Below, piece by piece: positions 1 through 8,653 of a stretch of 52,802 nucleotides of DNA. The stretch is from assembly GCA_948443805.1 (NCBI GenBank), contig CAOJUB010000012.1, forward strand, positions 1 through 52,802, in the 5' to 3' direction. The notes below the pieces were generated by a model. It saw nothing but the letters and a program-made list of their open reading frames with translations, had not been told where the DNA came from and searched no databases. The DNA comes from an uncultured Clostridia bacterium. Its GTDB lineage: Bacteria; Bacillota; Clostridia; Oscillospirales; UBA644. The first letter of the stretch is position 1, and every line of letters starts with the position of its first letter. The position numbers and the translations under genes are program-made.

Positions 1-46
1 GAACGGGTTCCCGATAAAAAACAAAGATAGTAAAAGGAGGCCTATG

Positions 47-499
47 ATGAAAAAAGGAATACTCATTTCTTCGCTGGTTCTTCTGCTCCTTATCATCGCC
101 GGATTGCTGATTTATCCCTTTTTCGTTACCCGCAATTTGGAAGACGTTATAGGCGTCCGGCTGGAAAAAATAACCAAAATAGAGATCAAAAAAGCCTGGG
201 AAGAAACCTCCTATTTTACCGACAAAGCAACAAAACCGGAATTTTTCCAGGAATACATCGACTATTACAAAACCATCGCCCTGATTCAAATCTGGGATGA
301 AAGCAAGGCGACCTATCGGTATGTCAGGGAGGGGATTCCCGGCGATACCGACGAGGTGAATCCAAAGCGCATGGAAACCGTCACCCTCTATGAAGGAAAC
401 CGGAAGGCAGCGACCTTCTCGTTTGTTCCGTGGGGATATCTGGTAAGAATAGGAAACCGAAGTTACCGAGCAAACATCTGCATTCAAGCCAAGGCTTAA
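47..499 (+). CDS. Small membrane-anchored protein, tandem paralog 1 of 4
   Basis: Function not recognised. The protein has about 150 residues: MKK, then one hydrophobic segment (about residues 5-27) that could be a signal peptide or membrane anchor, then a charged extracytoplasmic domain. There is no lipobox cysteine. Just after the anchor it has DVIGVRLEKITKIEI, the most diverged copy of a motif shared by the next three genes (GYxPxQVxKI). The ATG at 47 is preferred over the one at 44 because GGAGG (36-40) lies 6 nt upstream of it but only 3 nt upstream of 44. It is the first complete gene of a four-gene cluster ending at the terminator at 2256. The cluster may begin upstream of the window. 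The coding call is firm; no function is proposed. Confidence 0.75.
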   Translation: MKKGILISSLVLLLLIIAGLLIYPFFVTRNLEDVIGVRLEKITKIEIKKAWEETSYFTDKATKPEFFQEYIDYYKTIALIQIWDESKATYRYVREGIPGDTDEVNPKRMETVTLYEGNRKAATFSFVPWGYLVRIGNRSYRANICIQAKA

Positions 500-553
500 A
501 TGATGACAAACACCGGTTCAGAACATAAAAAAGCGCAATCAACGGAGGCCGTC

Positions 554-1087
554 ATGAGAAAAAAAATTTCATTCCTGCTATTCGCCATAGGATTTATTCT
601 TCTTTTTACCGGCGTTGTCATGATCGGTATTACGGAAATGAATCCTGCCAAAAAACCGGTGGCGGTAACAGCGAAACCGATTACCAAACTGCTTCCGCGT
701 GAAGAAAGCGAGCTGGAAAAAGAGCGGGAATTTCTCAAAGGTTCACTTCCCTTTGCACAGGTAATGCGCTATCAGCCCGAACAGGTAACAAAAATTCTGG
801 TAAAAAACGGTTCCAACGGCATTGAAAACGAGGTGACGGAACCGGCGGCCATTCAGGAGATTCTGTCGCTTTTCCGGGAAGTTGACGTGACCGATCTCCG
901 GTATGAATTTATTGACGGATGTAACATCCTTCTGTGCTTTTATTATGAAGGCAATGAAGACCCGGTCTGCGGATTTACCGTTCATCAGAACATCGCCCGG
1001 AGCGGCGACCTTCGCTTGATTTTGAATAAAAGCGTCACCAGTTCGGATATTTACCGGATTCTGAGAAAATACGCCATCACCAAATAA
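554..1087 (+). CDS. Small membrane-anchored protein, tandem paralog 2 of 4
   Basis: About 177 residues with an N-terminal hydrophobic anchor (MRKKISFLLFAIGF onwards), a linker rich in Lys/Glu, then the shared motif RYQPEQVTKILVKNG and, about 20 residues later, a second shared motif, EILSLFRE. The frame is open from an ATG at 500, but GGAGG at 544-548 and the hydrophobic start place initiation at 554. No enzyme motif, lipobox or metal-site pattern is visible. The second motif has clear counterparts in the next two genes (AFLSLFDG, EFLSLFRD), which is the main evidence that these are paralogs. Function unknown; likely exported to the cell surface. Confidence 0.78.
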   Translation: MRKKISFLLFAIGFILLFTGVVMIGITEMNPAKKPVAVTAKPITKLLPREESELEKEREFLKGSLPFAQVMRYQPEQVTKILVKNGSNGIENEVTEPAAIQEILSLFREVDVTDLRYEFIDGCNILLCFYYEGNEDPVCGFTVHQNIARSGDLRLILNKSVTSSDIYRILRKYAITK

Positions 1088-1113
1088 CCGTTACAAAGAC
1101 AGGAGGGGCATCC

Positions 1114-1596
1114 ATGAAAAAAAGGAATCTCTTGCTGATTACCAGCATTGCCGTTCTGCTGTTGGCGGCGGGAATCGGCATTTTCATCGGAACACAGGCG
1201 AAAAAAGACGGCGTTTCCGATGTGTTGGGGTACAACCCGGCGCAGATTACGAAAATTGAATTTGCCGTCGGACATAACGACAGCAAAACGGAAATAAGCG
1301 ACCCGAACGACAGGGAGGCCTTTCTTTCTCTGTTCGACGGCGTTTCGGCAAAGGAGACAGACGCTCCTTCCCTGAATGTCCGAACCGGCGCAGGCATTAC
1401 CTTTTATCTGTACGATAAAAAGGAAAGGCAAACTGCTGTATTTAGGCTGCTTTCCGAAGACTGTGCATCGGAAAATTCGGAAAAAGTCCGGTGGTTTCAG
1501 CTGGAACCGGCAATCGAGACCGAAAAGCTGAATGCAATTCTGGAAACCTACCGTTTTCCCGACCCGATCTCCAATGAAGAGGGGGAAGATTCATGA
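1114..1596 (+). CDS. Small membrane-anchored protein, tandem paralog 3 of 4
   Basis: 160 residues. MKKRN is followed by a hydrophobic helix (about residues 6-27), then LGYNPAQITKIEFAVG and AFLSLFDGV, the two family motifs. The rest is predicted to be a compact beta-rich extracytoplasmic domain. AGGAGGGG lies 8-10 nt before the ATG. The last codons overlap the start of paralog 4 (ATGA, 1593-1596), so the two are translationally coupled. No known domain recognised. Confidence 0.8.
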   Translation: MKKRNLLLITSIAVLLLAAGIGIFIGTQAKKDGVSDVLGYNPAQITKIEFAVGHNDSKTEISDPNDREAFLSLFDGVSAKETDAPSLNVRTGAGITFYLYDKKERQTAVFRLLSEDCASENSEKVRWFQLEPAIETEKLNAILETYRFPDPISNEEGEDS

Positions 1597-2099
1597 AACC
1601 GGCAAAAATTATTTTGATATCCGTTATTTCAACTTTATTTGTTGTCTCAGCCGCGGCTTTCATTGTTTTCACCGTTTGGAATACCCCGAAATCGATGGAA
1701 CAAACGCTTGGATACAAACCGAACCAAGTAGCAAAAATTGTCTTTTTCAACGGAGAGTCCGGATTAAGCGCGGAAACAGAAAATCCGGAGGAAATCAAAG
1801 AATTTCTGTCGCTGTTTCGTGACAAGAACTTAACAAGAAAGGAATCGCCCTTCCGCCCGTCAGAATCCGGTGACGGATCCCGCTTTAACGTACAGCTATA
1901 CAACGCAGCAGGAAAAGTCATTTCCAGTTTTCAATGCTTTGATAACGAAATCTGGGACGATAAGAAGGATCAAATCTACATCATGAGCAACAGCCTGCCG
2001 GAAGGAGCTCTTGATTCGTGGAAAGAAAGAACTCACATCTCTCAGGAAGACCGAGCCAGAATCGAAGAAGAACGATACGGGACGCCGACTCCGGAATAA
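1593..2099 (+). CDS. Small membrane-anchored protein, tandem paralog 4 of 4
   Basis: 168 residues with an N-terminal hydrophobic segment (about 7-27), the shared motif LGYKPNQVAKIVFFNG and the second motif EFLSLFRDKNL, then an acidic C-terminus ending GTPTPE. It overlaps paralog 3 by 4 nt. It is the last gene of the cluster, followed after about 150 bp by the intrinsic terminator at 2256. Function unknown. The conserved VxKI and LSLF blocks at the same spacing in paralogs 2-4 suggest repeated duplication of one ancestral gene. Confidence 0.8.
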   Translation: MKPAKIILISVISTLFVVSAAAFIVFTVWNTPKSMEQTLGYKPNQVAKIVFFNGESGLSAETENPEEIKEFLSLFRDKNLTRKESPFRPSESGDGSRFNVQLYNAAGKVISSFQCFDNEIWDDKKDQIYIMSNSLPEGALDSWKERTHISQEDRARIEEERYGTPTPE

Positions 2100-2255
2100 T
2101 CGGAAACGGTATTCCGTGTTATATGATTTTACTCTTCACGATACAAGAAATAAACTCGGAAACCCAGCCGAAGACAGCGGTTTTAGAACAGATTCACCAA
2201 CCGTTTCTGACCCCGTTTACGCCGGAAGAGCTGGCATTGCCTCAATAAAAACGGG

Positions 2256-2281
2256 CCGCCCCTGAAAAGGGGCGGATTTTT
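2256..2281 (+). terminator. Intrinsic terminator of the four-paralog cluster
   Basis: A perfect 7-bp GC stem (CCGCCCC / GGGGCGG) with a 6-nt loop, followed by ATTTTT. It separates the paralog cluster from the secA promoter. Confidence 0.85.
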
Positions 2282-2307
2282 ACAAGAAAACTGTCACGAA
2301 AAAGAAC

Positions 2308-2336
2308 TTGTTTTTTTTCGCGATTTATGCTATACT
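2308..2336 (+). promoter_or_regulatory. Sigma-A promoter of secA
   Basis: TTGTTT at 2308-2313, a 17-bp spacer, and TATACT at 2331-2336. This is about 95 bp upstream of the secA start and directly after the preceding terminator. Confidence 0.75.
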
Positions 2337-2433
2337 AATACAGTATATAATTTGACACAAAAAAAGAAATAGCAGGACGAAGGAAAGAAAGCCCTTCCGT
2401 TCTAATGCCGAATACAACGAGAGGATGAAACCG

Positions 2434-5169
2434 ATGGGATTTTTTGAAAAGATTTTCGGAACTTACAGCAGCCGTGAGCTGAAAAAAATAGCGCCGATTG
2501 TCGATAAAATTTCCGCTTTGGAGGAAGAATATAAAACGCTCACCGACGAGCAGCTGAAAGCGAAAACGCCGGAATTTAAAGAACGCCTGAAAAACGGCGA
2601 AACGCTGGACGATCTGCTGCCGGAAGCCTTTGCCACCGTGCGGGAAGCAGCCGGAAGGGTTCTTGGCATGCGCCATTTTGAATGCCAGCTGACCGGCGGC
2701 GTCATTCTGCACCAGGGCAGGATTGCGGAAATGAAGACCGGCGAAGGAAAAACCATGGTGGCCACGCTGCCGACTTATCTGAACGCGCTGACCGGAAAAG
2801 GCGTTCATATTGTTACCGTGAACGATTATCTGGCCAAACGTGACAGCGAGTGGATGGGAAAAATTCATCAATTTCTCGGCCTTTCGGTCGGGCTGGTGGT
2901 TCACGGCCAGACGCAGGAAGAAAAACGGGCGGCCTATCTTGCCGATGTCACTTATGGAACCAACAATGAATTCGGTTTCGACTATCTGCGGGATAATATG
3001 GTACAGTACCGCGAACAGATGGTTCAGCGGCCTCTCGCCTTTGCCATTGTCGATGAAGTTGACTCGATCCTGATCGATGAAGCAAGAACGCCGCTGATTA
3101 TTTCGGGCAGAGGAGAAAAATCAGACGAAATGTACGGCCGAGCCAATGCGTTTGTCCGGAAACTCCGCCCGCTGGTGCTGAAAGAAATGGAAGCCAAAGA
3201 AGACTATACCGACGCCGATGCCGATTATATTGTTGATGAAAAGAACAAAACCGTTGTTCTCACGGCAAAAGGCGAAGAAAAAGCAGAGCGGGAATTTTCG
3301 GTTGACAACCTTGCCGACTATGAAAACGTGGAATTGCAGCATTATATCAATCAGGCAATCCGGGCGCACGGCATTATGCACCGGGATGTTGATTATGTGG
3401 TAAAAGACGGCGAAGTCATTATTATCGACGAATTCACCGGACGAATGATGTTCGGCCGGCGCTTTTCCAACGGGCTGCATCAGGCCATTGAAGCCAAAGA
3501 AGGACTGGACGTTAAAAACGAAAACAAAACGCTGGCAACAATCACCTTCCAGAATTATTTCCGTCTGTATGAAAAACTTTCGGGCATGACCGGAACCGCC
3601 CTGACCGAAGAAGGGGAATTCCGGGAAATCTATGCGCTGGACGTTATTGAAGTTCCCACCAACAAGCCGATGATCCGAAAAGATTTCAATGATCTTATTT
3701 ATAAAACACAGGCCGGGAAATATGCCTGCGTGATTGAAAAAATCAAAGAGTGCCATCAAAAAGGGCAGCCGGTGCTTGTCGGTACGATTACCATTGAAAA
3801 ATCGGAATATTTAAGCGAATTGCTTAAACGCAACGGGATTCCGCATAAAGTTCTGAATGCAAAACATCACGAAAAAGAGGCTGCGATTGTGGCCCAGGCA
3901 GGAAAATTCGGCGCAGTAACCATAGCCACCAACATGGCCGGGCGCGGAACCGATATTATTTTGGGCGGTAACGCTGAGTTTATGGCCAAAAACGATATGG
4001 AAAAAGAAGGGTTCTCACCGGAACTGCTGGTTGAATGCACCGGGCATGCCGACACTTCCGACCCGGAAATTCTTGCGGCCAGAGCGCGTTTTTCGGAATT
4101 GAACGAGAAATACAAAGCACAGGTTGCCGAAGAAGCCATTCGGGTGAAAGAAGCGGGCGGTCTTTGCATTATCGGAACCGAACGCCATGAAAGCCGCCGA
4201 ATCGACAACCAGCTTCGGGGACGTGCCGGCCGTCAGGGAGACGTGGGCGAAAGCGTATTTTATCTGTCGCTAGAAGACGACCTGATGCGCCTTTTCGGCG
4301 GAGAACGGGTTGCAGCCATCGCCGACCGGCTGAATCTTCCGGAGGATCAGCCGATTGAAGCCGGTATTATTTCCGGACAGATTGAAAACGCGCAGCAAAA
4401 AATCGAATCGTCGAACTTTGCCCGCCGGAAACGCGTGCTGGAATATGACGACGTCATTAACCAGCAGCGGGAAATCATCTATAAACAGCGGCGGCAGGTG
4501 CTTGACGGCGACGACCTGAAACCGACCATTGAAAAAATGATTACCGATGTGATTACCGAAGCGTTTGAACGCTTTGTCGCCACCCCTGAACCGGAGGGCT
4601 GGGATCTGGATTCCCTGCGCGGTATGTTCCGCGGCTATTTCCTGACCGACAGCGATCTGCGGTACGAGGGAGAAGACGTTAACACAATCCGCCGGGAGAC
4701 CGTTCTGGAAGAGTTGAAAGAAAAAGCTTTTGCCGCTTATAAAGAAAGCGAAGAAGCCAATACGCCGGAAAAAATGCGGGAAATCGAACGGGTTATCATG
4801 CTGCAGGCGGTAGACACCAACTGGATGGATCACATCGACGCTATGGACGATCTCCGTCAGGGCGTTTCGCTTCAGGCCTACGGGCAGCGGGATCCGGTTA
4901 TCGAATACAAACGCGAAAGCGGAGAAATTTTTGACGGAATGATCGAAAATATTAAAGAAGAAGTCGCAAAAAAAGTGATGGTCGTCCGTCTGAAAAGCGA
5001 AGAACAGATTCGCCGGGAACAGCAGGCGCGGATTCTGGAAGCGGCTCTTGCCGGCGCGGAAGGGAAAAAGAAACCGGTAGTTACGGCAAAATCACAAAAA
5101 GTTGGAAGAAACGATCCCTGTCCTTGTGGAAGCGGAAAAAAATATAAACACTGCTGCGGAAAACAGTAA
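2434..5169 (+). CDS. secA: SecA preprotein translocase ATPase
   Basis: The ATPase motor that pushes unfolded preproteins through the SecYEG channel, cycling between cytosol and membrane. The 911-residue length fits the family. Visible elements in order: the N-terminal [15 protein letters not shown] segment, Walker [10 protein letters not shown] near residue 100, the DEAD-like [15 protein letters not shown] motif, the second RecA fold with [10 protein letters not shown] and GRAGRQGD, the helical scaffold, and a C-terminal SEC-C zinc motif ([13 protein letters not shown]) used for SecB or phospholipid contact. The ATG at 2434 is chosen because GAGG (2421-2424) lies 9 nt upstream of it but directly abuts the alternative ATG at 2425. 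Monocistronic: own promoter upstream and a terminator directly after the stop. Confidence 0.98.
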   Translation: MGFFEKIFGTYSSRELKKIAPIVDKISALEEEYKTLTDEQLKAKTPEFKERLKNGETLDDLLPEAFATVREAAGRVLGMRHFECQLTGGVILHQGRIAEMKTGEGKTMVATLPTYLNALTGKGVHIVTVNDYLAKRDSEWMGKIHQFLGLSVGLVVHGQTQEEKRAAYLADVTYGTNNEFGFDYLRDNMVQYREQMVQRPLAFAIVDEVDSILIDEARTPLIISGRGEKSDEMYGRANAFVRKLRPLVLKEMEAKEDYTDADADYIVDEKNKTVVLTAKGEEKAEREFSVDNLADYENVELQHYINQAIRAHGIMHRDVDYVVKDGEVIIIDEFTGRMMFGRRFSNGLHQAIEAKEGLDVKNENKTLATITFQNYFRLYEKLSGMTGTALTEEGEFREIYALDVIEVPTNKPMIRKDFNDLIYKTQAGKYACVIEKIKECHQKGQPVLVGTITIEKSEYLSELLKRNGIPHKVLNAKHHEKEAAIVAQAGKFGAVTIATNMAGRGTDIILGGNAEFMAKNDMEKEGFSPELLVECTGHADTSDPEILAARARFSELNEKYKAQVAEEAIRVKEAGGLCIIGTERHESRRIDNQLRGRAGRQGDVGESVFYLSLEDDLMRLFGGERVAAIADRLNLPEDQPIEAGIISGQIENAQQKIESSNFARRKRVLEYDDVINQQREIIYKQRRQVLDGDDLKPTIEKMITDVITEAFERFVATPEPEGWDLDSLRGMFRGYFLTDSDLRYEGEDVNTIRRETVLEELKEKAFAAYKESEEANTPEKMREIERVIMLQAVDTNWMDHIDAMDDLRQGVSLQAYGQRDPVIEYKRESGEIFDGMIENIKEEVAKKVMVVRLKSEEQIRREQQARILEAALAGAEGKKKPVVTAKSQKVGRNDPCPCGSGKKYKHCCGKQ

Positions 5170-5177
5170 AAAAAGAG

Positions 5178-5208
5178 CCCGGGAATGCGAAAACACTCCC
5201 GGGTTTTT
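5178..5208. terminator. Bidirectional terminator between secA and queF
   Basis: A 7-bp stem, CCCGGGA / TCCCGGG (5178-5184 and 5197-5203), with a T-run on the + side (TTTTT) and an A-run on the other side that reads CTCTTTTTTT on the - strand. It serves both convergent genes. Confidence 0.85.
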
Positions 5209-5243
5209 CTATTTCTTCTCATTTTTAACACAGAAATCCGGCG

Positions 5244-5741
5244 TTACCGGTTATCCACTTTTTCCGGATACATATCATGCGTAAACAACCTGTCTTCGGC
5301 GACTTTTTCCCATTTTGTCCCCGGTTTGCCGTAATTGGCGTAAGGATCGATGGAAATTCCGCCGCGGGGCGTGAATTTTCCCCAGACCTCAATATATTTC
5401 GGATCCATCAGGCGGATCAGGTCTTTCATAATAATATTGACGCAGTCTTCATGAAAATCGCCGTGGTTCCGAAAACTGTAAAGATACAGCTTCAACGATT
5501 TGCTTTCTACCATCTTTACCGAAGGAACATAGGAAATCGTGATCGTTGCAAAATCCGGCTGCCCGGTTTTCGGACAAAGACTGGTAAATTCCGGGCAATT
5601 GAATTTAACGAAATAATCGTTCTGCACATGCTTATTTTCAAAGGTTTCCAACACTTCCGGCGCGTAATCATCCGGATATTCGGTACCTGCCGAACCGAGT
5701 CGGGTCACGCCTGAAAGTTCTGCTTGTGTTCTTCCTGCCAT
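5244..5741 (-). CDS. queF: QueF, NADPH-dependent 7-cyano-7-deazaguanine (preQ0) reductase
   Basis: Reduces the nitrile of preQ0 to the amine preQ1 in queuosine synthesis. The 165-residue size matches the short, single-domain (YkvM-like) class. Visible motifs: the catalytic Cys in [11 protein letters not shown] near residue 55, and the QueF signature [16 protein letters not shown] followed by HEDCVN. GGAG lies 8 nt before the ATG. It is the second gene after queT, 75 bp apart, behind a preQ1-type riboswitch. No queC, queD or queE is in the window, so whether the cell makes or imports preQ0 cannot be decided here. Confidence 0.96.
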   Translation of the reverse strand: MAGRTQAELSGVTRLGSAGTEYPDDYAPEVLETFENKHVQNDYFVKFNCPEFTSLCPKTGQPDFATITISYVPSVKMVESKSLKLYLYSFRNHGDFHEDCVNIIMKDLIRLMDPKYIEVWGKFTPRGGISIDPYANYGKPGTKWEKVAEDRLFTHDMYPEKVDNR

Positions 5742-5816
5742 ATTTGTCTCCGTTCCGCCGCGAAAACGCGGCTTCTATTTTTACCACAAAACCGCCGAAA
5801 AAATCCCTTTCTGCGG

Positions 5817-6344
5817 TCAGATTTCGTTCAGAAAACCCATTCTTTTCCATACCGGTTCGGCCGCCGCAGCCAGAAGGACGCCGAAAATTCCGGCTACCGC
5901 CTGCCCGATACAAAGATTCAGCGCCAGCGCCCAATACCCCATCCCAAGCGCAGGAGCAAGCCAAAGGGGAACCAAAAGCCCAGGAATCAGGGTAACAGGG
6001 AAAAACAAAAGCGCTTTATTCATCCTTCCCGGAATCCGCTGGATCAGCGCAGCGCAGCCCGTCGTCAGCACGCCGGCGGCAAATCCGCCCAGGATATCAA
6101 ACAACCCGAAACTGCCCATCAACAGGTTGGACAACGCATTGGCCAACCCCATCGGCAAGATGAGAAACGGGAAAAAATATCCGAACGCATACAAAGAAGT
6201 GGCAATTCGAATTTGATAAGCGCCGAAAGCAAACGACTGCGTACAGTACATCACCGCGCAGAACAAGGCCATAAACATCGCGGAAACCGCCAGCCGGCGA
6301 ACGGGCGAAAGTGTTTTTCTGTCAGTATTCTGTTCTTTTTTCAT
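5817..6344 (-). CDS. queT: QueT-family queuosine precursor transporter (ECF S-component)
   Basis: An integral membrane protein of about 175 residues with five or six hydrophobic segments, a predicted substrate-binding subunit of an energy-coupling-factor importer for preQ0, preQ1 or queuine. The family signature region FMALFCAVMYCTQSFAFGAYQ and the IRIATSLYAF stretch are recognisable. Initiation is placed at the ATG at 6344 (MKKEQNTDRK), with AGGAAGGA upstream; the longer frame would need a TTG. It is first in a queT-queF operon with its own promoter and a leader containing a preQ1-I-like aptamer and a terminator, so expression should drop when precursor is plentiful. Confidence 0.88.
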   Translation of the reverse strand: MKKEQNTDRKTLSPVRRLAVSAMFMALFCAVMYCTQSFAFGAYQIRIATSLYAFGYFFPFLILPMGLANALSNLLMGSFGLFDILGGFAAGVLTTGCAALIQRIPGRMNKALLFFPVTLIPGLLVPLWLAPALGMGYWALALNLCIGQAVAGIFGVLLAAAAEPVWKRMGFLNEI

Positions 6345-6400
6345 TATTGCATCATATCCTTCCTGATCTCCGGACAGCAAACAAAAAGACAGAAAACCGC

Positions 6401-6428
6401 AAAAAACCGCCGAAGATGACCTCGGCGG
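6401..6428 (-). terminator. Riboswitch-controlled terminator in the queT leader
   Basis: On the - strand, CCGCCGA pairs with TCGGCGG, followed by TTTTTT. It lies 39 nt downstream of the preQ1-I-like aptamer and before queT, so it is the likely expression platform. Confidence 0.8.
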
Positions 6429-6467
6429 AAAGAAACGACCGCACCGCGTAAATGCGCTGCGAAAAAT

Positions 6468-6507
6468 CCGTAGTTTTGTTTCAAGACAGGATGGTCACGA
6501 ACTGTCC
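6468..6507 (-). promoter_or_regulatory. preQ1-I-like riboswitch aptamer upstream of queT-queF
   Basis: Read on the - strand: GACAG stem, an 11-nt loop (TTCGTGACCAT), the CTGTC strand, then an A-rich tail TTGAAACAAAACTACGG. This is the compact H-type pseudoknot plan of class I preQ1 riboswitches: one 5-bp stem, a C-containing loop and an A-rich tail. The tail closely resembles that of the Thermoanaerobacter aptamer as I remember it. Position between a sigma-A promoter and a terminator, in front of queuosine genes, supports the call. The class assignment is by eye. Confidence 0.78.
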
Positions 6508-6543
6508 GATTCAATTTCAGTTCCCAAGAACTTTTCCATTTAC

Positions 6544-6572
6544 AGTATAACGGTTTTTTCTCCGTTTGTCAA
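6544..6572 (-). promoter_or_regulatory. Sigma-A promoter of queT-queF
   Basis: On the - strand TTGACA (6567-6572), a 17-bp spacer, and TATACT (6544-6549). The -35 box overlaps the ispF stop codon, so the promoter is embedded in the end of the upstream gene. Confidence 0.88.
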
Positions 6573-7084
6573 GCATTTTTTTCGACAATTTTCGAAATCT
6601 TTTCTCCGGGAAGAATTTTCTCGATCAAACAAACCGCCTGAGCGGAGATGCCTTCGCCGCTTCCGGTAAAACCAAGACCTTCCTCGGTTTTTGCCTTAAT
6701 ATTCACGCAATCCGGATCAACCAAAAGAACCTCGGCGATCCGTTTTCTCATCGCTTCGATATACGGCGCCAATTTCGGCCGCTGCGCCACAACAACAGAA
6801 TCAATATTGATAACCCGATATCCCGCCTTCTTCAGAAGAACGGCCGTCTCGCCCAAAAGAACCGTGCTGTCAATATCCCGGTACGCTTCTTCTCCATCGG
6901 GGAAATGCCGCCCAATATCCCCCGCGCCTATCGCGCCGATCAGCGCGTCGATCACCGCATGAATCAGCACATCGGCGTCGGAATGGCCGAGAAGGCCTTT
7001 TTCATACGGTATTTTCACTCCGCCGAGAATCAAAGGCCGTTCCGGGACGAGACGATGAACGTCATACCCATTTCCGATTCGCAC
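6569..7084 (-). CDS. ispF: IspF, 2-C-methyl-D-erythritol 2,4-cyclodiphosphate synthase
   Basis: Forms the cyclodiphosphate MEcPP in the MEP (non-mevalonate) isoprenoid pathway. Visible: the metal-binding GYDVHRL near the N-terminus, [16 protein letters not shown] with the second metal His, DIGRHFPD, and the C-terminal [14 protein letters not shown]. The length of 171 residues is slightly above the usual 155-165. A GTG at 7084 is chosen because it gives [11 protein letters not shown], the usual family start, with GAGGGA about 10 nt upstream; a GTG at 7093 lies too close to that site. No ispD is next to it. It sits behind the rpsR terminator, without an obvious promoter of its own. Confidence 0.95.
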   Translation of the reverse strand: MRIGNGYDVHRLVPERPLILGGVKIPYEKGLLGHSDADVLIHAVIDALIGAIGAGDIGRHFPDGEEAYRDIDSTVLLGETAVLLKKAGYRVINIDSVVVAQRPKLAPYIEAMRKRIAEVLLVDPDCVNIKAKTEEGLGFTGSGEGISAQAVCLIEKILPGEKISKIVEKNA

Positions 7085-7151
7085 AAAAATCACTTCCCTC
7101 TGCCGCAGCCAGCGGCGGTGTTTTTTTTCGAATAGTTTCCCGCAGACAAAG

Positions 7152-7175
7152 AAAAAAGGGGGAAACTCCCCCTTT
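7152..7175 (-). terminator. Terminator of the rpsF-ssb-rpsR operon
   Basis: On the - strand AAAGGGGGA pairs with TCCCCCTTT around a 3-nt loop, continuing into TTTTTTC. It lies just after the rpsR stop. Confidence 0.85.
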
Positions 7176-7185
7176 CCATTCTTTT

Positions 7186-7527
7186 TTAGTCGGACGTATA
7201 CGGCAGAAGAGCAATCTGTCTGGCTCTCTTAATCGCTTCGGTCAGTTCTCTCTGATGCATAGCGCAGGTAGCCGTAACACGGCGGGGAAGAATTTTCCCT
7301 CTTTCGCTGAGGAACTTTCTGAGTTTCGCCGGATCTTTATAATCAATCACTGCGTTTTTGTCGGCGCAGAACTGGCAAACTCTTTTTCTGGGTCTTCTTT
7401 TATTATAACCGCCGTTGTTTTCTCTTTCCCTTACCGGAGCGGCAGCGCGCTCAGCAGGCTGTTCCGCCGCAGCGGGAGCAGCGGCTTCGGGCTGTACGGC
7501 CTGAGCAACTGTGTTTTCGTTTTCCAT
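7186..7527 (-). CDS. rpsR: 30S ribosomal protein S18
   Basis: Small-subunit ribosomal protein that binds 16S rRNA as a heterodimer with S6. The core (about residues 43-113) carries [10 protein letters not shown], then [16 protein letters not shown], consistent with the zinc-binding (C+) form. Unusually, the first 40 or so residues are a low-complexity Ala/Glu/Pro-rich extension ([18 protein letters not shown]) absent from short S18 proteins. AAAGGAG lies 10 nt before the ATG. Third gene in rpsF-ssb-rpsR, the classic arrangement. Confidence 0.97.
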   Translation of the reverse strand: MENENTVAQAVQPEAAAPAAAEQPAERAAAPVRERENNGGYNKRRPRKRVCQFCADKNAVIDYKDPAKLRKFLSERGKILPRRVTATCAMHQRELTEAIKRARQIALLPYTSD

Positions 7528-7565
7528 GGATCATAATCTCCTTTCGTAAATTCACACGACCGTTT

Positions 7566-8030
7566 TTAAAAAGGAAGGTCGTCCTCCATCCCCTTGATAT
7601 CGGTGAAATAATCGCTGTCCGGGACATTCGAAAGAGCCTCGCCGCCGTCATGATCGGCAGGCGCGGGTCTCGCCGCGGCATTCGCGGCCGCGTCTTTTTT
7701 GGATTCGCCGAACGAAACCTCGTTGACAATTACCTTCGCAGAGCGACGGTTCTGCCCGGTCGCTTCGTCTTTCCAGACATCGATCTGCAGACTTCCGAAA
7801 ACGATGATCACCGAGCCTTTTCTGAAATATCTCTGAACATGTTCGGCGGTTTTGTTAAAGCATACGCAATCGATAAAGTCGGCGGTCGGCCGGTCTCCGC
7901 TGTCGTTTTTCGAGCGGTTCGGGCGATTTACCGCAACGGTAAAGCGCAGAACCGGGACATTATTTCTTGACATCTGCATTTCCGGGTCGGCCGTCAGCCG
8001 TCCCATCAGAATAATCTTATTGATATTCAT
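7566..8030 (-). CDS. ssb: Single-stranded DNA-binding protein
   Basis: Binds and protects single-stranded DNA during replication and repair, and recruits partners through its C-terminal tip. The N-terminal OB fold (about residues 1-110) begins MNINKIILMGRLTADPE and includes FIDCVCFNKTAEH. A flexible linker is followed by an acidic tip ending EDDLPF, the partner-binding motif. The 154-residue length is standard. Lies between rpsF and rpsR, as in many Firmicutes. Confidence 0.97.
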   Translation of the reverse strand: MNINKIILMGRLTADPEMQMSRNNVPVLRFTVAVNRPNRSKNDSGDRPTADFIDCVCFNKTAEHVQRYFRKGSVIIVFGSLQIDVWKDEATGQNRRSAKVIVNEVSFGESKKDAAANAAARPAPADHDGGEALSNVPDSDYFTDIKGMEDDLPF

Positions 8031-8079
8031 CCTTCACACCTCGTTTTCCGGATCGTTTGAATTCCACTTGCTTAAGGTT

Positions 8080-8370
8080 TTACTTTCTGATGACGATAGA
8101 ACGCAGAACGCCGTCGGTAATATTATACACACGGCTCAACTCCAAAGGCAGAGTTGCGGGGGCTTCAAAAGAAATCAGAACATAGTACCCTTCGGTCTCA
8201 TAATTAATCGGGTAAGCAAGTCTTCTTTTTCCCCATACGTCAACAGTTTCGACCGATCCTTCGTTTGCTTCGATCAGCGATTTGAACTTTTCGGTCGTCG
8301 CGGTAAGCGCTTCGTCGTCAAACTTTTTCGTGCTGAGGACGAACACTGTCTCATATTTGTTTTTCATCAT
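8080..8370 (-). CDS. rpsF: 30S ribosomal protein S6
   Basis: S18 partner on the 30S platform. 96 residues from the ATG at 8370; AAGGAGG lies 8 nt upstream, better than the GTG at 8379, which would overlap that site. Recognisable: NKYETVFVLS, then VDVWGKRRLAYPI and EGYYVLISFEA, the family core. First gene of the operon, downstream of a sigma-A promoter and a hairpin of the type bound by the S6:S18 complex. Confidence 0.97.
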   Translation of the reverse strand: MMKNKYETVFVLSTKKFDDEALTATTEKFKSLIEANEGSVETVDVWGKRRLAYPINYETEGYYVLISFEAPATLPLELSRVYNITDGVLRSIVIRK

Positions 8371-8396
8371 GCGATACACCTCCTTCTGGACTTATG

Positions 8397-8422
8397 GTCC
8401 GCCGGCGAGCCGCCTGACGGAC
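8397..8422 (-). promoter_or_regulatory. Candidate S6:S18 autoregulatory leader hairpin
   Basis: In the rpsF leader, on the - strand, GTCCG pairs with CGGAC and encloses a GC-rich inner region with GCCGG. S6:S18 feedback motifs in rpsF leaders carry a CCG-containing bulged hairpin, and this has that look. The match to the consensus was judged by eye. Confidence 0.5.
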
Positions 8423-8467
8423 AAGGATCAACTGTACTTCTTTGACCGCATACAGTGACACGGTATC

Positions 8468-8496
8468 ATTATACACCGAACAAGCCGGTTTGTCAA
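8468..8496 (-). promoter_or_regulatory. Sigma-A promoter of rpsF-ssb-rpsR
   Basis: On the - strand TTGACA (8491-8496), a 17-bp spacer, and a perfect TATAAT (8468-8473), as expected for a strongly expressed ribosomal protein operon. Confidence 0.92.
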
Positions 8497-8567
8497 GACT
8501 TTTTGCCAAACCGGGGAAAATTTACGAAAAAAGTTAAAATATAGCGGCTTTTCCCTTCCCGAATGCC

Positions 8568-8596
8568 TTAATTTTATTACAATTATATTTTATAAT
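8568..8596 (+). promoter_or_regulatory. Possible promoter of the ychF gene train
   Basis: A TATAAT (8591-8596) in a very AT-rich stretch about 58 bp before ychF. The matching -35 (TTAATT, 8568-8573) is poor, so only the -10 is convincing. The region is divergent from rpsF and is the only plausible promoter region for the + strand genes that follow. Confidence 0.4.
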
Positions 8597-8653
8597 ATAT
8601 TTTATATTTTAGATGAAGTGAAGGTCCTCACGGACAAGGAAAGGAAGTTTTGG

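Noticed and set aside
2123-2248. Small + frame of 41 codons (MILLFTIQEIN...) between paralog 4 and the terminator
   Set aside because: It reads like protein, but no ribosome binding site precedes the ATG. It could be a relic of a fifth paralog, so I left it out of the gene list.
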